DNA of 64,000 bases from Berberis thunbergii (GCA_003290165.1 QNQO01009202.1:186001-250000); one strand, 5' to 3'. Positions 11,763-23,902 are shown, counted from the first letter of the stretch. Notes: generated by a model from the sequence alone, not told the origin. Numbers and translations: made by a program.

Positions 11763-12007
11763 TTGCCACGGCTTAAAACCGTGGCTAACTATTGCAACGG
11801 CTCAGAGTTGTGGCCATGACTTTCCACGGCTTATAACCATGGCTAGGACTTGCCACAGTTTTAAGCCATGGCTAACATATATTTTGCCACGATTTTTAGC
11901 TGTTACTGAGGATTTAGCGACGCCCCTACAACCCACGGTTCGAAGCCGTGCCAAGGGGTTACCCCCATGGTTTAAAACCGTTGCTAATGGCCATTTTTGG
12001 TGTAGTG
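11763..12007. repeat. CACTA right terminus with subterminal repeats
   Basis: Repeated GCCACGG/CCGTGGC-type motifs in both orientations lead to the terminal TTTTTGGTGTAGTG. The adjacent 11590-11760 stretch (GTCATTTGATAGC, ATTAATTACATTACTTTG) reappears reverse-complemented at 22370-22445 beside the second CACTA end. That stretch is therefore element sequence, and the two elements belong to one family. Confidence 0.85.
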
Positions 12008-12010
12008 GTA

Positions 12011-12599
12011 CTTTACACCTACGTCTGTTGATCAAAATGTGTTAACCACACCGAACCAGTTAATTAAAGAAATTGATCTTAAATTAGTTGCTCTCAATTT
12101 AAAAACAAATTTTCAAATCAATACATTGTCTTCCCAAGCAATGAACTCAAATAGTGATTTTGATCCCATGGCTGAACTGGATCGTCTAAACTTCATCCAT
12201 TATCAGGCCAATCCCATTAAGTTTGCTAAATCTTATGGGAAACATCAAAATCCTTTACCAACAACTAGGAATTTTTATCCAAGACCATCCCTTCCTGACA
12301 TGCAGTTTGAAGAGAAATCTCTTCAAGTCTACGGATCGTTTTCTACAGGTAACCTCTATACTTGGAATATAGACGGTTTAACTGAAGAAAATATTATTGA
12401 GTTAACCCAGGAAATGGTTATGATGGCTTCGGCTCATCGCAGCGAAGGTAAGAATGACAGGACTATTGCATCTCTTATCGTTGCTGGCTTTTCTAGACTA
12501 CTCAAAGGATGGTGGGATAACTACCTAACTATTGGTGAACAACAATCACTTTTTAATGCAGTAAAAGTTGATTTATTAGGTAATCCTAAAAAAACATAA
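12011..12599 (+). pseudogene. Pararetrovirus coat-protein region (N-terminal part)
   Basis: Viral polyprotein resumes after the CACTA element, in the same frame as 4059-4429. The region contains a W-rich segment (GWWDNYL) characteristic of caulimovirid/retroelement Gag-like coat proteins. It ends at a stop at 12597-12599; the continuation at 12659 is in another frame, so a frameshift lies in 12590-12660. There is no ATG at the resumption, as expected for an internal polyprotein segment. Confidence 0.75.
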
Positions 12600-12658
12600 C
12601 AAGGTTCAGAGATCCCTAATTCGGTCATACTCTAATCTTCTATATTCTTAAGCATTTT

Positions 12659-13087
12659 ATGAGAGATCCTAGTGAATTTCAAAACAAATCCAAAGATTTG
12701 CTGATGATCCACAAATGTCCAACTTTGAGCCACTTTCGGTGGTACAAAGACATCTTCCTTAAAAAGGTTATGTTTCAATCTGATGCAAACAACCCCTTTT
12801 GGAAGAGAAAGTTCATTTCTGGTCTTCCACCATTCTTTGCTGACAATGTTAGAGAAAAATTGCAAGATATCTACACTGAAGACATTCCCTATGAAAGTCT
12901 CTCGTTTGGAGATATTATTGTTTTCATTAACAGATGTGTTTTGCATATTTGTAATGATCTAAGACTTAAAGCCCAATTAAAGAAACATAATATCAATGGC
13001 CCAAGGGAACTTGGCAATTTCTGTCAACAATATGTCTATGATGATTTTAAACTCCCACATCAAAAGCCTTCTCAATCAAAGCTCTAA
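12659..13087 (+). pseudogene. Pararetrovirus coat-protein region (central part)
   Basis: Shifted by two bases relative to 12011-12599. It contains the FISGLPPFFA segment and surrounding helix-rich sequence typical of the caulimovirid coat-protein core, by family resemblance. The stop at 13085-13087 is in frame with the next block at 13091, so it is a nonsense mutation rather than a gene end. Confidence 0.7.
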
Positions 13088-13090
13088 TTC

Positions 13091-13762
13091 ATGTCTCATA
13101 CTGCTAGACAGTTTAAGTCCAAAAGACCTTATGGGCCTAAACAACTCAAAACCAAAGGCTATAATCAGTATTATAGTCAGCCCAAGAAGCATGGTACGCA
13201 TAAACCCCAGCCTACCAAACCTTTTAAGAGGTATCCAGCCCATACCCATTCAAAGTCTGTTTGCTTTAAATGTGGTCACCCTGGTCACTATGCAAAGAAT
13301 TACATAACAGCCCAAAAGATTCAGGAGCTCCAAGCCCCTGAAGATATCAAGAACATGTTTTTACAAGTTGTAATGAACTCTGAATCAGATAATTCAGACG
13401 AAGATCTTCAAATTCTCAATCTGAATTATTCTTCTGATTCTGATCAATCTGAAAAGATCAGTGATGGTGAATGCGCAGAAGCATGTCACTGTCATAACCT
13501 TCAAAACATTAGTATGATTTCAAAGACAAGAGAATCCAATATTCTTTTAGATTTTGTTGATCGTATTGAAGATCCCAAACTTAAAACAGAATATCTTCAA
13601 CACATCAAAACAAATTTAACCACCAAACCAACCCCAGAGGTCATAAATCTATTTTATGATCATAAACAAATTATTGATAAATTTAGAAGACATATTCTTC
13701 TATCCCTGTCAATTTATCTGATCTTCAGCAAGAAGTTAATCATATCAAAAAAGATATTATGA
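13091..13762 (+). pseudogene. Pararetrovirus coat-protein C-terminal region with damaged zinc knuckle
   Basis: A basic stretch of Lys, Arg and Gln is followed by CFKCGHPGHYAKNY at about 13260-13300. This is the CX2CX4HX4C nucleic-acid-binding knuckle of coat/Gag proteins with the last Cys changed to Tyr (TAC), which would remove a zinc ligand. An acidic Ser/Asp-rich segment follows, as is usual between coat protein and protease. The block overlaps the next one in a different frame at 13759, marking a frameshift. Confidence 0.8.
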
Positions 13763-14094
13763 TTTTAAAACAAAATCATTCTCTCATTGATCTTCGTATC
13801 AATGGATTTCAAAATACTTCTTTACTTGATATGCCCTCTTCTTCTCAAACCCCTGTAGAGATTTCTCCTCCTCTCTTTCTTAATGAAATCAACAAAGTTA
13901 CCCATCAGCGATGGTTTTGTAAAGTAAATCTTGTTATCAATAAAGAAATTATTATCTCATGTAAAGCTCTTATTGATTCTGGTGTTGATCTTAACTACAT
14001 TGCGGAAGAATTAATACCTATAAAATATTTTGAACTTACAAAACAGAAATTGTATACGACCACTATTCCAAGTGGGCTATACAATATAAGTTAA
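13759..14094 (+). pseudogene. Pararetrovirus aspartic protease
   Basis: Contains ALIDSGVDLNYI at about 13965-14000, the DSG active-site motif of retroviral-type aspartic proteases in its usual hydrophobic setting. The enzyme would cleave the viral polyprotein. The block ends at a stop at 14092-14094 and the reverse transcriptase resumes in another frame at 14142, so the C-terminal half of the protease is disrupted. Confidence 0.8.
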
Positions 14095-14141
14095 CCAATG
14101 CTCATATCTGCTAAGACAAAGTTTGTATCAAACAAGATTTT

Positions 14142-15842
14142 TTGCTTGTTCAAAACATGGTCCAAAAGATGATTCTTGGAACACCATTTTTTGCTGCAAT
14201 TTATTCGTTTTCTGTTACAACATTGAGTATCAAAACCCAAATTCTTGGAACATACGTTGAGTTTCTTTTTCTTTACAAACCTGAAATTATAGAAATTAAC
14301 AATATCAGAAATGATACTTGTTTTCTTAATTTCATTTCTCAGAAACAACATCATTTGAAATCCCTCAAAGCAGACATTGCATTTAGACGCATTGATCAAC
14401 AAGTTCAAGACACTAAGCTCCAAACTCAAATTGTTCAATACCAAGAACATTTGACAAAGGAACTATGTTCTGAACTTCCAAATGCTTTTTGGCATTACCA
14501 TCATCATGTTGTTCGACTTCCTTATGAACCTTATTTTAAAGATTCAATGATTCCAACTAAAGCTCGGCCAATTCAAATGAATTTAGAGCTCAAGGAACAT
14601 TGCAAAAAAGAAATCAAAGCCTTGCTTTCAAAAAAACTTATTAGGCATTCCAAATCTCTTTGGAGTTGTGCAGCCTTTTATGTCAACAAAGCAGCTGAGT
14701 TAGAAAGAGGAAGTCATCGCCTTGTTATCAATTATAAGCCCTTAAACCAGGCTTTACAATGGATTAGGTATCCTATTCCTAACAAAAGAGATATTCTTAA
14801 AAGATTACACTCAGCCTGTGTTTTCTCAAAGTTTGATCTCAAATCTGGATTTTGGCAAATTCAGATCCACCCCTTTGATCATTACAAAACAACATTTAAT
14901 GTTCCATTTGGTCACTTTGAATGGAATGTTATGCCCTTAGGTCTCAAGAAATCTCCTAGTGAGTTTCAGAATATCATGAATGATATTCTCTCTCCACTTT
15001 CAGCCTTTACAATTGTGTATATCGATGATATACTTGTCTTCTCATAATCAATTCCAGCTCACTGGAAACATTTGTAACAATTTGAAAGAATTATCAAAGA
15101 AAATGGTTTAGTTCTTTCTCCAACAAAAATCAATCTTTTCCAAACCAATGTCCGATTTCTTGGACATAAGATTTTTCATGGGAATCTCACGCCCATATCT
15201 AGAGCAATTGATTTTGCAAACAAATTTTCAGATGAGTTAAAAGATAAAAATCAATTACAACGATTTTTAGGATCTCTTAACTATGTTGCAGATTTTTACA
15301 AAGGCCTTCGGATTTTATTAAAACCGATGTTTGCTAGACTTAAGAAAAACCCAAGCCCATAGACTGAAGCCCATTCCCAGGTTGTTAGACAAGTCAATTC
15401 CAGAGTCAAGCATCTTCCTTGTCTAGGGATTTCCAACCCGGAAGCTTTTAAGATTGTAGAAACAGATGCGTCCAATTTAGGATACGGTGGTATTCTCAAA
15501 CAGCATCTTCCTGATTCTACTTCTATCCAATTGGTCATATACCATTCTGGTATTGTCAACTTCGTCCAATTCAATTATTCCACTGTGAAGAAAGAGGTTT
15601 TATCAATTGTCTTGTGCATCATGAAATTTCAAGATGATTTAATAAACCAAAATTTTTTATTACAAGTTGATTACCAGTCTGCCAATGAGATTTTAACTAA
15701 AGATGTTTTAAATCTCGTTTCCAAACAGATTTTTGCCAGGTGGCAAGGTCTTTTTTTAGCATTTGATTTTGAAATTAAGTTTATAAAAGGAGCTGACAAT
15801 TCTCTTGCAGATTTCCTAACAAGAGAATTCCTTCAAAGATAA
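14142..15842 (+). pseudogene. Pararetrovirus reverse transcriptase and RNase H
   Basis: From 14142 to 15047 the frame is open and holds RT fingers and palm, including VFSKFDLKSGFWQI and the catalytic YIDDILVF. TAA at 15045-15047 follows directly. The same frame continues to 15842 with at least two further stops (about 15076 and 15360) and contains the RT thumb, then RNase H with ETDASNLGYGG (about 15461-15493) and a C-terminal NSLADFLTRE. RT plus RNase H copies the pregenomic RNA in caulimovirids. No integrase follows. Multiple stops make it inactive. Confidence 0.9.
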
Positions 15843-15910
15843 GTTCTTCTAACTCATCTTCCTCTCGCCCTCCTCTTTTTTCCAAACCCAAATCAAAGTC
15901 CCAATATGCT

Positions 15911-17259
15911 ATGGCGCCTTCTGCCTCATAGCATCAAGCCTCTCTTTCTTATGCTCTTTCTCTTTCACAGAAGTTCACTCCGTTGAACCAAAAAGAAGCA
16001 ACTGGTTCTACCATGACCAGTTTTACAAAGCCGCAAACTTCGGCACCAAATCCATACATTCCTAAAGCATGCCTTGATTATATCACTATGATCGAGCCCT
16101 CCATATATGCTTTACTCAAATAGCCCCAGCTCATCGCCAAAAATCTGTTTCCTCAACAACAACAGTTTGAAGAAGCAGACAGGACAAAATCGCAGGAGTT
16201 CTATGAGTTTATTCTCGTATATTCTGATTCTGTGATCATTACCCATCATCATGACAAATATCACCAAGAAAGGATCACACATTCCAAGTGTCAGATCCTC
16301 AAAGTTCTCTCAGAAGCTGATTGGCATCAGCACCCTCATTATCACAAGAAGTTCTCAGTGAACTATGTTCTCCAGACTTACAATTATCTTGACTACAAGC
16401 TCGCTTAGTTAAGAGCCTTTTACATATAATCGCAGAATTGTGGTCATTCATGGTTTTTTTTATTCTACCAGAAGTTCAAACAGAAGTCTATTCCTCTTTG
16501 GTTCCAACACATTTGGTGGAGCCATTTTGGTCCGATTCAAGATATTCTTCCCCCTGCTGTCCAAGAAGGATGGAAGATTTTCCAAGAAAAGTACTAACCT
16601 CCAATTCCTGTAACAGAACAGGTGTTGTCATTTTGGTTCTTCATCAGATTTGGTTTGTCCTGGATCTTATGTTGGGATTATACCTGCTCAGCATTGTGCA
16701 AACCTTATCAATCCAAGAATGCTCCCATGTGGTTCTGCCGCCGTTTTGAAGTCAAATGGTGGGCACAGTTCGACCACTCCAAAGTTACAAAAAAAAGGAG
16801 TTATCCTCTTCTTCTCAGGCAAAGATCATTCTCCTGCTCCTCAGGTGAATCCAATTTATTCCCTTTCAGATGCTAAGCTTCTTCGCCAACACATCAAGAA
16901 GCAGCTTCGAGGGAAACCTACAAGAACTCAGTTCCTTGAAACATTGTCTAAGATATGTTCAGAAGATACAGATGAAGATGATGAACCTACAGTTCCACTC
17001 AATGAAAAGACTGTTTTGATGTCTTCTCCCCACTTGATTGATGGACCCACCATCCGCATCATCTGCACCATCAGAGGCAGCATCTGCCAGCAAACACTAC
17101 AAACAAGATACTTTCGGTCCCGACAACATCTTTCCTTTTTCAAAAGGCATCCACGTGAAGCCACTGTTCACCCACTACAATAGCAGCTACAGTCGAAGCA
17201 TTTTCCACAGTACCTGCCGACAGTCAAAAGAGAATAATTTTTCTCATTATCACAAATGA
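15911..17259 (+). pseudogene. Pararetrovirus second ORF (unknown function), decayed
   Basis: An ATG at 15911 opens a frame that stays in register for several hundred bases apart from isolated stops (TAG at about 15929 and 16120, TAG at 16405 and TAA soon after). It then shifts to the frame seen at 16650-17183. The product is rich in Tyr, His and Gln before 16405 and acidic/Ser-rich near 16960-17080. Florendoviruses are known to have a second ORF after RNase H with no assigned function; position and length fit. I recognise no enzymatic motif. Confidence 0.6.
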
Positions 17260-17333
17260 CAAGTTGTCCACTACCTACCTTACGCCTTTTATCATGTAAG
17301 CTTCTATCTTTATACATTTCAATAAATTTAGGC

Positions 17334-17453
17334 TTGACTGGGAAACAGAGTTACTTCTCTCAATTCCAACTTCTATTTATATTGTTTCTAATATGCAAAT
17401 AAAAAATTATCAATACAAGTATACTCGCAATACTGACTATGCTTTCTACCGAA
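17334..17453. repeat. 120-bp direct repeat, right copy
   Basis: Same orientation as 2517-2636 with three mismatches by eye. Sequence just outside it (GATCTCATTCCAATATTGAA, then TCTAATAC) aligns with what follows the single related block downstream of LRX2 (GATCTCTTTCACATG... TCTAATAC near 28770-28800). The right copy is therefore continuous with original LRX1 downstream DNA. Confidence 0.85.
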
Positions 17454-18267
17454 TCACACAATCACTAGATCTCATTCCAATATTGAATCTAATACTTAGG
17501 CAAGAAATTCAAGGTTAAGTTTACTAAGTAATCATTTCTTTGCTCTTTTACTATCCACATTTCAATGTAAACGTTACTGATGACAACAGTACTAGCTAGA
17601 AAAAAGTTAGAAATGGTTAAAGAAAATTTTTGAGTTATTAATTTGAATCACGGAATCTCTCGAGGTTTTTTTTTTCATCTTTATTATTTACTTTTTCATC
17701 CTCAAAGATGATTGATAGCTAATAACCTACTCAGAAGGCTACAACAAGATCTTCTTTGTGGTAACAAAACAATGCCAGAAAGTTAATTGACAGTGGTTTC
17801 CACAACCACATCGCAAAATAGTTGAAAATTCACCAAATAAGTTAATAGTTAGATAACAACATTAAGAGAAAGAATATTATCCATGTTACATTTCTATTAC
17901 CTATTATAACATAATTAGTTGTAATAGTAATAGTAACACTATCATCTTAAAGCATAGTGGGCCAAAAGTAGCGTTCCTGTAACAATAACATCTTACTAAC
18001 TCCAGAATGACCAGACAGACTACTACTATGAAGCTCTACAATCAACTTCTCTCACATAGGAGAGATGGGAATATAGAGAACTTTACACGAAACAAAAACC
18101 TATCCTGCAAAAAAAATTCACTTGACGGATGGGGCAGGATTGACAAGCAAGATAAATAGGACCAAAGAAATAATCATACACATGGAGTGTTGGAAACTTA
18201 TCAAACTCATCAATTTAAACGTCGGCTGAGAACATCGACCACCCGGTTATGAGACCCTTAACAAGTT
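17454..18267. other. Intergenic, continuation of the LRX1 3' flank
   Basis: AT-rich; no coding frame, RNA gene or clear repeat was recognised. Confidence 0.5.
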
Positions 18268-20440
18268 TCAAAGTGAAGTGAAGTTTTGAATTTTATTAAC
18301 CTGCTTACTAATCCAACTACTGACGTGTCTCTTCGAGTTAAGGAAACTTATGGCTTCATGGTCAAAGTGAATCAGAAACTCGCCATAATGAAGATAATGC
18401 TTAAAATGACCAAGGGTTTGGACCACAACAAATAACTCAACATCATAAGTTGAATAATTCAACTGGGTCTTCTACAATTTTTCACTATCAAAGGCCACTG
18501 GTTGCTCCTCCTGCGATAAAATGAACCCCCATTGTATTCTTGCATGCATCACAAGATAGCTCAAATATCTTCCCAAAATCAGGCAGTGCTCAAACTGGAA
18601 CAGTAGTCATTCTAAGCTTAATGGCATAAAAAATAGCTTGACAATCAGCAGTTCAACAAATAAGCTGAGTCAATGGTCTCATAATAGAATTAAAACTCTC
18701 AATAAAACGCCTAAATAAACTGACCAACTGTAGGAACTGCGTACCTGGGAAAAAAACAATTGGGCACAGGCAATCACAGATAACAACATCAACAGACATC
18801 CCACCTCTTAACACAACATACCCTAAAAAGTCACTGAAGACACCATGAAAGCATACTTATTCAAATTCAGATAAAACTGATGGTCTCACAGAACCTCTAC
18901 AATAATCCTAACATGTTGCAAGTGTTCTTCCTTCGTACGACTAATATAACGATATCATCAAAATAAACAACAAATTTGTTGATAAAAGGTTGTAGAATGT
19001 TGTCATTACCTACATAAATGTCAAAAGGCGTTGGACAACCCAAAAGGCATGACCAACCATTCATATAAACCTTATCTCATCTTAAAGAATAACTTCCATT
19101 CATCCCTAGGCGACATAAGAATCTGATGATACCCGCTCTTAAGATCCAACTTTGTAGAAATCAAGACGTTTGCAAATTGCCAAGCATATCTTCCGAATTA
19201 GGAATTGGAATATGATAGTTGACAATAATATTATAATGGCTCGAAAACACACACATACAAAAAGAACCATCCTTCTTGGTTATTAACAAAGCAGAACGGC
19301 ACTAGGTAAAGTACTTTCTCTGATGTAACCTTTGGCCAAAAGTTTGTTAACTTGCAGCTATAACTCCTCATGTTCCTTAAAGGCCATACGGTAATGAGGT
19401 CTATTAGGAATTGGAGCTCCACATTCCAGCTCAATAACATGTTGAATATTCCTCAAAGACTACGCACATCTCTAAATCTGATAAAGAAGCTTTTGCATGA
19501 GGCACGAAGGGCAGATCCGGTTACTAAAATGGAGAAATGACTATACTCAACTCATACATATCATCAAGGATGTTCTGCATGATAACTATGGAAGTGTCCA
19601 ACTGTTGTACCCCACTATCATCTCCAGAAGATAAAGTTTTTGTGGGTGTTGGACAAAGCTGTTGTAGTAGGAACTTGCACCCAACAACAACAAAAACGCT
19701 ATAATTATTCATATACCCATCATGGATCGACTGTTGCTTAAATTTCCATGGTCTCTCCAACAATAAGTGACAAATATTCATAGGAATGACAGTACACCAA
19801 ACCTGATCACAGTACTGGCAAATGGAGAAAGGTACTAAACACGTGGTAGTGGCCCTTGCCTTCTTACTCGGATCTAACCATCCCACTGTAAAGGTATAGA
19901 CAATGGCTCTTCCTACATCCCAAAGGTATCGACCATTAGCTTGGAAACCAAATTCTCGCTGGATCTGCCATCAATAATCATATTACAAACTTTTCCTTTG
20001 CAACTGCAACGAGTATGAATGATATAGTGTTCGTGCCAGCAATATCATCCGAGGGCTTTTTTCGACTCGAAGAAGGGGAAACTCAAACTGAAAGACAAAT
20101 CATCAATCAACTTACAACAATGCAAATAATTTATCGAAAAGGCGTCCCTGCAATCGCGAGAAGAAAAACAACCCGTTGAAAATTACCCACGCTCGCACCA
20201 CCTGCATGTCCACATAGGTCGTTCGTGTACGTCTGATGGCTGACCGCTGAGCAGTGCATGTGAGCTACCTGCCTCACATGCGTCGACGATCACCCCTTGT
20301 AACTCCTTGTTTGCCTCCACTAGATCCTCCTTGGGTCTGATTGTTCTTGATTTGCACGATTCTACCTTCGCAATCATCTCCTTTCCTCATTTTGTTCTCT
20401 TTACATTGTTCATGTGTGGTTCGATACTCTCGTCAAAACC
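18268..20440 (-). pseudogene. Ty3/gypsy retrotransposon polyprotein remnant
   Basis: On the minus strand, reading from right to left: a gag N-terminal scrap (around 20180-20400), a retropepsin segment around 19950-19990 with an altered active-site motif and CHLLLERPW at about 19760, and RT segments around 19230-19440 (similar to the HYRM..KEHEEL..LLAKG region, in several frames). The palm motif YFDDIVI follows at about 18950-18975, and an RNase H piece at 18268-18462. Frames change repeatedly and gag-protease is internally deleted. Integrase was not found, consistent with 3' truncation. A tRNA-Met-like primer site lies at 20454-20470. Confidence 0.75.
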
Positions 20441-20453
20441 TTCTCGGAGCTTT

Positions 20454-20470
20454 CTTGCTCTGATAGCAAT
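20454..20470 (-). other. Primer-binding site of the Ty3/gypsy remnant
   Basis: On the minus strand the sequence ATTGCTATCAGAGCAAG resembles the plant tRNA-iMet-complementary TGGTATCAGAGC site. It directly follows a CTGATCGATCA end that would be the LTR terminus (LTR to the right, from 20471). The other end of that LTR and the second LTR were not located. Confidence 0.5.
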
Positions 20471-21081
20471 TGATCGATCAGGTTATCGAATAACATGTAA
20501 ACAATTTAATCAATATCAAAGCGAAAGATAACGAAACCCTAGTTTTTTATAACAAGAACCTTATTTTTCTTGAGATTACGATCAAAACTAACTTTCAATA
20601 AACCCTCCTACTCTCCTAAACAACCCTAAGTACATGGCTAAGCAACACCCCTATTATTATTAAGCACGCCTACTATATTACAAACCATCACAATAACAAG
20701 AAAACATAAAATATATAAAATTTTGGGAATAAAAACCGCGCTCAGGTTTATTGAGTTGGTCATAATCTCGAACCTATTTTGGTTGTGTTCTAAAATCTAA
20801 GCGCAAATCCTATGTAAAATCGGATTGGGCTCAGCTAGTGAGTTTGGCCAGCCAAATTTGCACTCCTACTGTATAAAGGATAACATAATCAAATACTACA
20901 ACGTTGTTACCTACTTCCCCTATCATGTCCATATATTTATGAATAATTATCACATAGTAGCTGCTAAATTATGCATTCAACTTATTCTTATGTGTTTTTT
21001 TTTCCTTAAGCAAGCTTGGTGATTAATTTCGCATGTGATTTTCAAAAGGAACGAAGCTATAAAAAGCAACCGATCTTTTTT
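20471..21081. other. Probable LTR and intergenic sequence
   Basis: The first few hundred bases are probably the 5' LTR (minus orientation) of the gypsy remnant, judged from the adjacent primer site; its outer boundary cannot be set by eye. No coding signal. Confidence 0.35.
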
Positions 21082-21169
21082 GGGGATAGAGGGGCTTGAA
21101 CCCTCACAATTTCTAAAGTCGACGGATGCATGCTTATAACCAATGCCCGAAGCTTGTATCACTATCCCC
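21082..21169 (-). pseudogene. tRNA-like pseudogene with a plastid trnL(UAA)-type 3' half
   Basis: On the minus strand an 88-base unit has a perfect 7-bp acceptor stem (GGGGATA/TATCCCC) and a 5-bp T stem around TTCAAGC (B-box-like GGTTCAAGCCC). Its 3' half, ATCCGTCGACTTTAGAAATT then GTGAGGGTTCAAG, closely resembles the 3' exon of chloroplast trnL-UAA. The length suits a class II (long variable arm) tRNA. The D-arm/anticodon half does not match trnL, the A box is poor and no Leu anticodon loop is visible, so it is unlikely to be functional. Alternatives are a chimeric plastid insert or a tRNA-derived repeat. Confidence 0.5.
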
Positions 21170-21909
21170 TAAGTAAGTGCACTTAACATCTGACCTTCAT
21201 TTAACTTGAAGACATGCTTTTGTCGCGATCTACCTAAGTACACTACCTAATCCATGCTCCACTCAAATAATGGAGCATATACATACAATGTGAAGACATA
21301 CATGATTGTAAATCAATTCTTATTGGCCCATTATCATCAAAGATATCTATTTTTGTAAATTACACGAATTTTTTTATCAAAGATATCTGTTATTTTTATT
21401 TTTAATGGAAAACATAGTAATGAATCGAACAACAAAGATTGATTCATAAGACAAATTAAATTTTCTTGATACGTTATTGACTAATATCTAAATTGGCCTT
21501 AGATCCATTGATAAAAAAAAACACGTAAAATATCCTCCCATTTGATGTTTTCTACTCTAACTAATTGGTTAGCTTGTTCACTTCAAGATACAAAATTTTG
21601 CTTGTTTGTATTAGTGTTTTTCTTTAAAATATATGCTACCAAATTGGCTATTAGTCTCTAATTAATTGGCTAGTGATCGATCAATATCAAATGGAATCAG
21701 GTCAAACAAAGTAGTGGTTAATCAACCATACTGCTGATTCAATTTGCAGTTTGACGATTAATTTCCATATTGAATGGACCATAAGAAAAATAGTTTCAAA
21801 TTAGGGTTTATTTAGGGCTTTTGCTACAATCAATTCCAATCGTGCAAACACCTAGATAAAAATAGGAGATAGTTTTCTTATGTTACTTGTTTTTGCTTTC
21901 CAATACGTA
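21170..21909. other. Intergenic
   Basis: AT-rich; nothing recognised. Confidence 0.5.
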
Positions 21910-22304
21910 CACTACACCAAAAAGCCCCTTTAGCAACGGTTCTGTACCGTGGGCGTAACCCATTGCCACGGCTAAGAGCCGTTGGCTACAGAGGCGTCGC
22001 GAAATTTGTTGCAACGGCTATAAACCGTTGCTAAAATGTTTAGCAACGGTTTTATGTTTGAGTAGGGGTGGTGATTTTCAACATTTAGCCACGGTTTTAA
22101 ACCGTTGCAAGGAGAATAGCAACGGTTTTTAGCCGTGGCAAAAATAGCCACGGTTTTAAGCCGTGACAAGGTGTAGATATTAGCAACGGTTTTAAACCGT
22201 GGCTAACAAAGTAGCAACGATTTTTAGCCGTGGCTAACCCTGGCCACGGTTTTAAGCCGTGACAAGATGTAGCTATTAGCAACGGTTTTAAACCGTGGCA
22301 AACG
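21910..22304. mobile_element. Second CACTA element, one terminus with dense subterminal repeats
   Basis: Begins CACTACACCAAAAAG (after CGTA) and continues with more than a dozen variants of GCAACGG/GCCACGG..CCGTGGC in both orientations, several as complete palindromes such as CCACGGTTTTAAGCCGTG. Homopurine/homopyrimidine A and T tracts follow (22307-22370). Then 22370-22445 is a reverse-complement match to the region inside the right end of the first CACTA. No opposite terminus (GTGTAGTG) was found within the window to the right, so the element is truncated or its other end is diverged. Confidence 0.8.
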
Positions 22305-22616
22305 TGATTTTTTTTTTTTTTTTTTTAAATTTTTTTTTTAAAAAAAATTTTTTTTTTTTTTTTTTAATTTCTTTTGCTATCAAATGACTTTGAGTCATTG
22401 AGTCAAAATCTATCAAATAATGGAGGCAAAGTAATGTAATTAATAAAAAAAATGTATTACATTGAGTCAAAATCTATCAAATATCTCAAATACAAATTTC
22501 TAGGAGGCATATCTAAGCTTGTTTCATCCAAATTTCTTCTACTGTTTGAATCTTGACTTTTCCTTGTTAAACTTTGTTGATTGTTCATGTGAGTACCACT
22601 ATAGTTCTTCATATGG

Positions 22617-22961
22617 TCAATGAGAGTCTTTAAGCATATCTAGGAGGCATTTCATATTTAAATCCTCCTTAGCGTCCCTATCATCAGCAACCTCATCCAA
22701 TTTTTCGAGAAAACATTTCCTATCTTGGATATCAAGTGGATGATCCTTCTCACCCTGCACCAATTTAAAGAAAAATTCATAAGATCTTCTGAATATGAGA
22801 AAGTGTTCTCGTTTAGGTAAACTCAATGCAGTCATCAAATTTGCAAAAATCTTACATCCTGAAATTTTGGCTAGATTTTCCCAGGTTCCACCAAATCCAT
22901 ATTTTTGCTGTTGGCTAATGTCCTGTACCTGTTCATAGCCAATAGTCAATGACGAGGTCAA
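22617..22961 (-). pseudogene. Unrecognised gene fragment, probably CACTA cargo
   Basis: A 114-codon minus-strand frame with ordinary protein-like composition: a GFGGTWENLAKISG segment, a hydrophobic middle with LSLPKREHFLIFRRSYEFFF, then an acidic/Lys-rich stretch. An AG (22930s) precedes DISQQQ in reading direction and a splice-like CTGCACC site lies near 22755. It may be two exons read through. I do not recognise the family. It lies just inside the second CACTA terminus and may be another captured fragment. Confidence 0.3.
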
Positions 22962-23374
22962 TCATAAACGCTACTTCGGGTTGATAAAAGCATTTATGAA
23001 AGAAATATATTTGTAGTAGAGTTGTCAATTATGGAATGAAATGAAGTTCAACCTTGAACCTAGTAATTTCCATACACAAGCTCACATGCATTTTATTCCA
23101 GATTTGGGATGTTTGATGACTGCAACAGTCTGAGCTGTGATGAGACTAAAAAGCTTGAAATGAAGCATCCATGTTTTTCCAGAATGACAAGTATAGATTT
23201 CAAGAGATATAGACAGATAATTGAGTTAAATTATTGCAAGAACCGACACAAAATACCTAAAAGCACGAAGCATCACCATAAATATTATGAAAATCCGAGG
23301 AAAATGACCAAAGACAACAAACAACATGTTATAACTGCCTAATTTGAATAATAACAAACCTGAAACACAAAAAA

Positions 23375-23902
23375 ATGGCTCCATGCAGTGCTCTCAGCCA
23401 TAGAACACGCAGCACACGCGCGTTTCTGCGACCCGAGTGTACCCCGGATTGCCCAAAACAAATGCTCCAACCAACGCTGCGACAGACAGCAGGCGTCCCA
23501 GCAGCAGCAAAACCAGCATCAGCAGCAACTCAGCGTACAAATGATATCGATAAGCCTTTCGTGGACACCCACAGTAGAGGCACTGCTACTGACATGGTAA
23601 GTCTTTCGTGCAAACCACCTGTGCTTTTGCCTTCTCTGCTGCCAGAACCTGAAGGCAATGATATCGATAAGCCTATTAAATTGAAGAGAATGAAATGTAA
23701 TGCCACTTTAAGTTTTCGGTATAAGTTGAACAACAAGAGAAAAATAGTTGTGCTAAAAGCTGAAATGATCAGAAATACGATCTTTAAACAACTGGAACCA
23801 AAGCAACAATGTCTTCTTCTGGTGGATACTTCGGAGAAGAATGCCATTCCAAAAAAAAAAAATCTTTGTGCCTATCATTTTTTTGTTCTCCTGAGAGTAT
23901 AG
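23375..23902 (+). other. Open frame of unknown nature, Gln/Ala-rich start
   Basis: A 175-codon frame opening with an ATG after ACAAAAAA. The first third is Ala/Gln-rich from CAGCAGCA triplets. The string AATGATATCGATAAGCCT occurs twice (about 23538 and 23658). The C-terminal part (KLKRMKCNATLSFRYKL and on) looks protein-like but matches nothing I know. AACGCTGCGACAGACAGCAG near 23473 recurs near 24660. It is possibly non-coding repeat or CACTA cargo; kept at low confidence. Confidence 0.2.

Noticed and set aside
16438..16876. Three overlapping plus frames of 80-100 codons
   Set aside because: Alternative frames of the decayed viral second ORF. The conserved register runs from 15911 with isolated stops and shifts.
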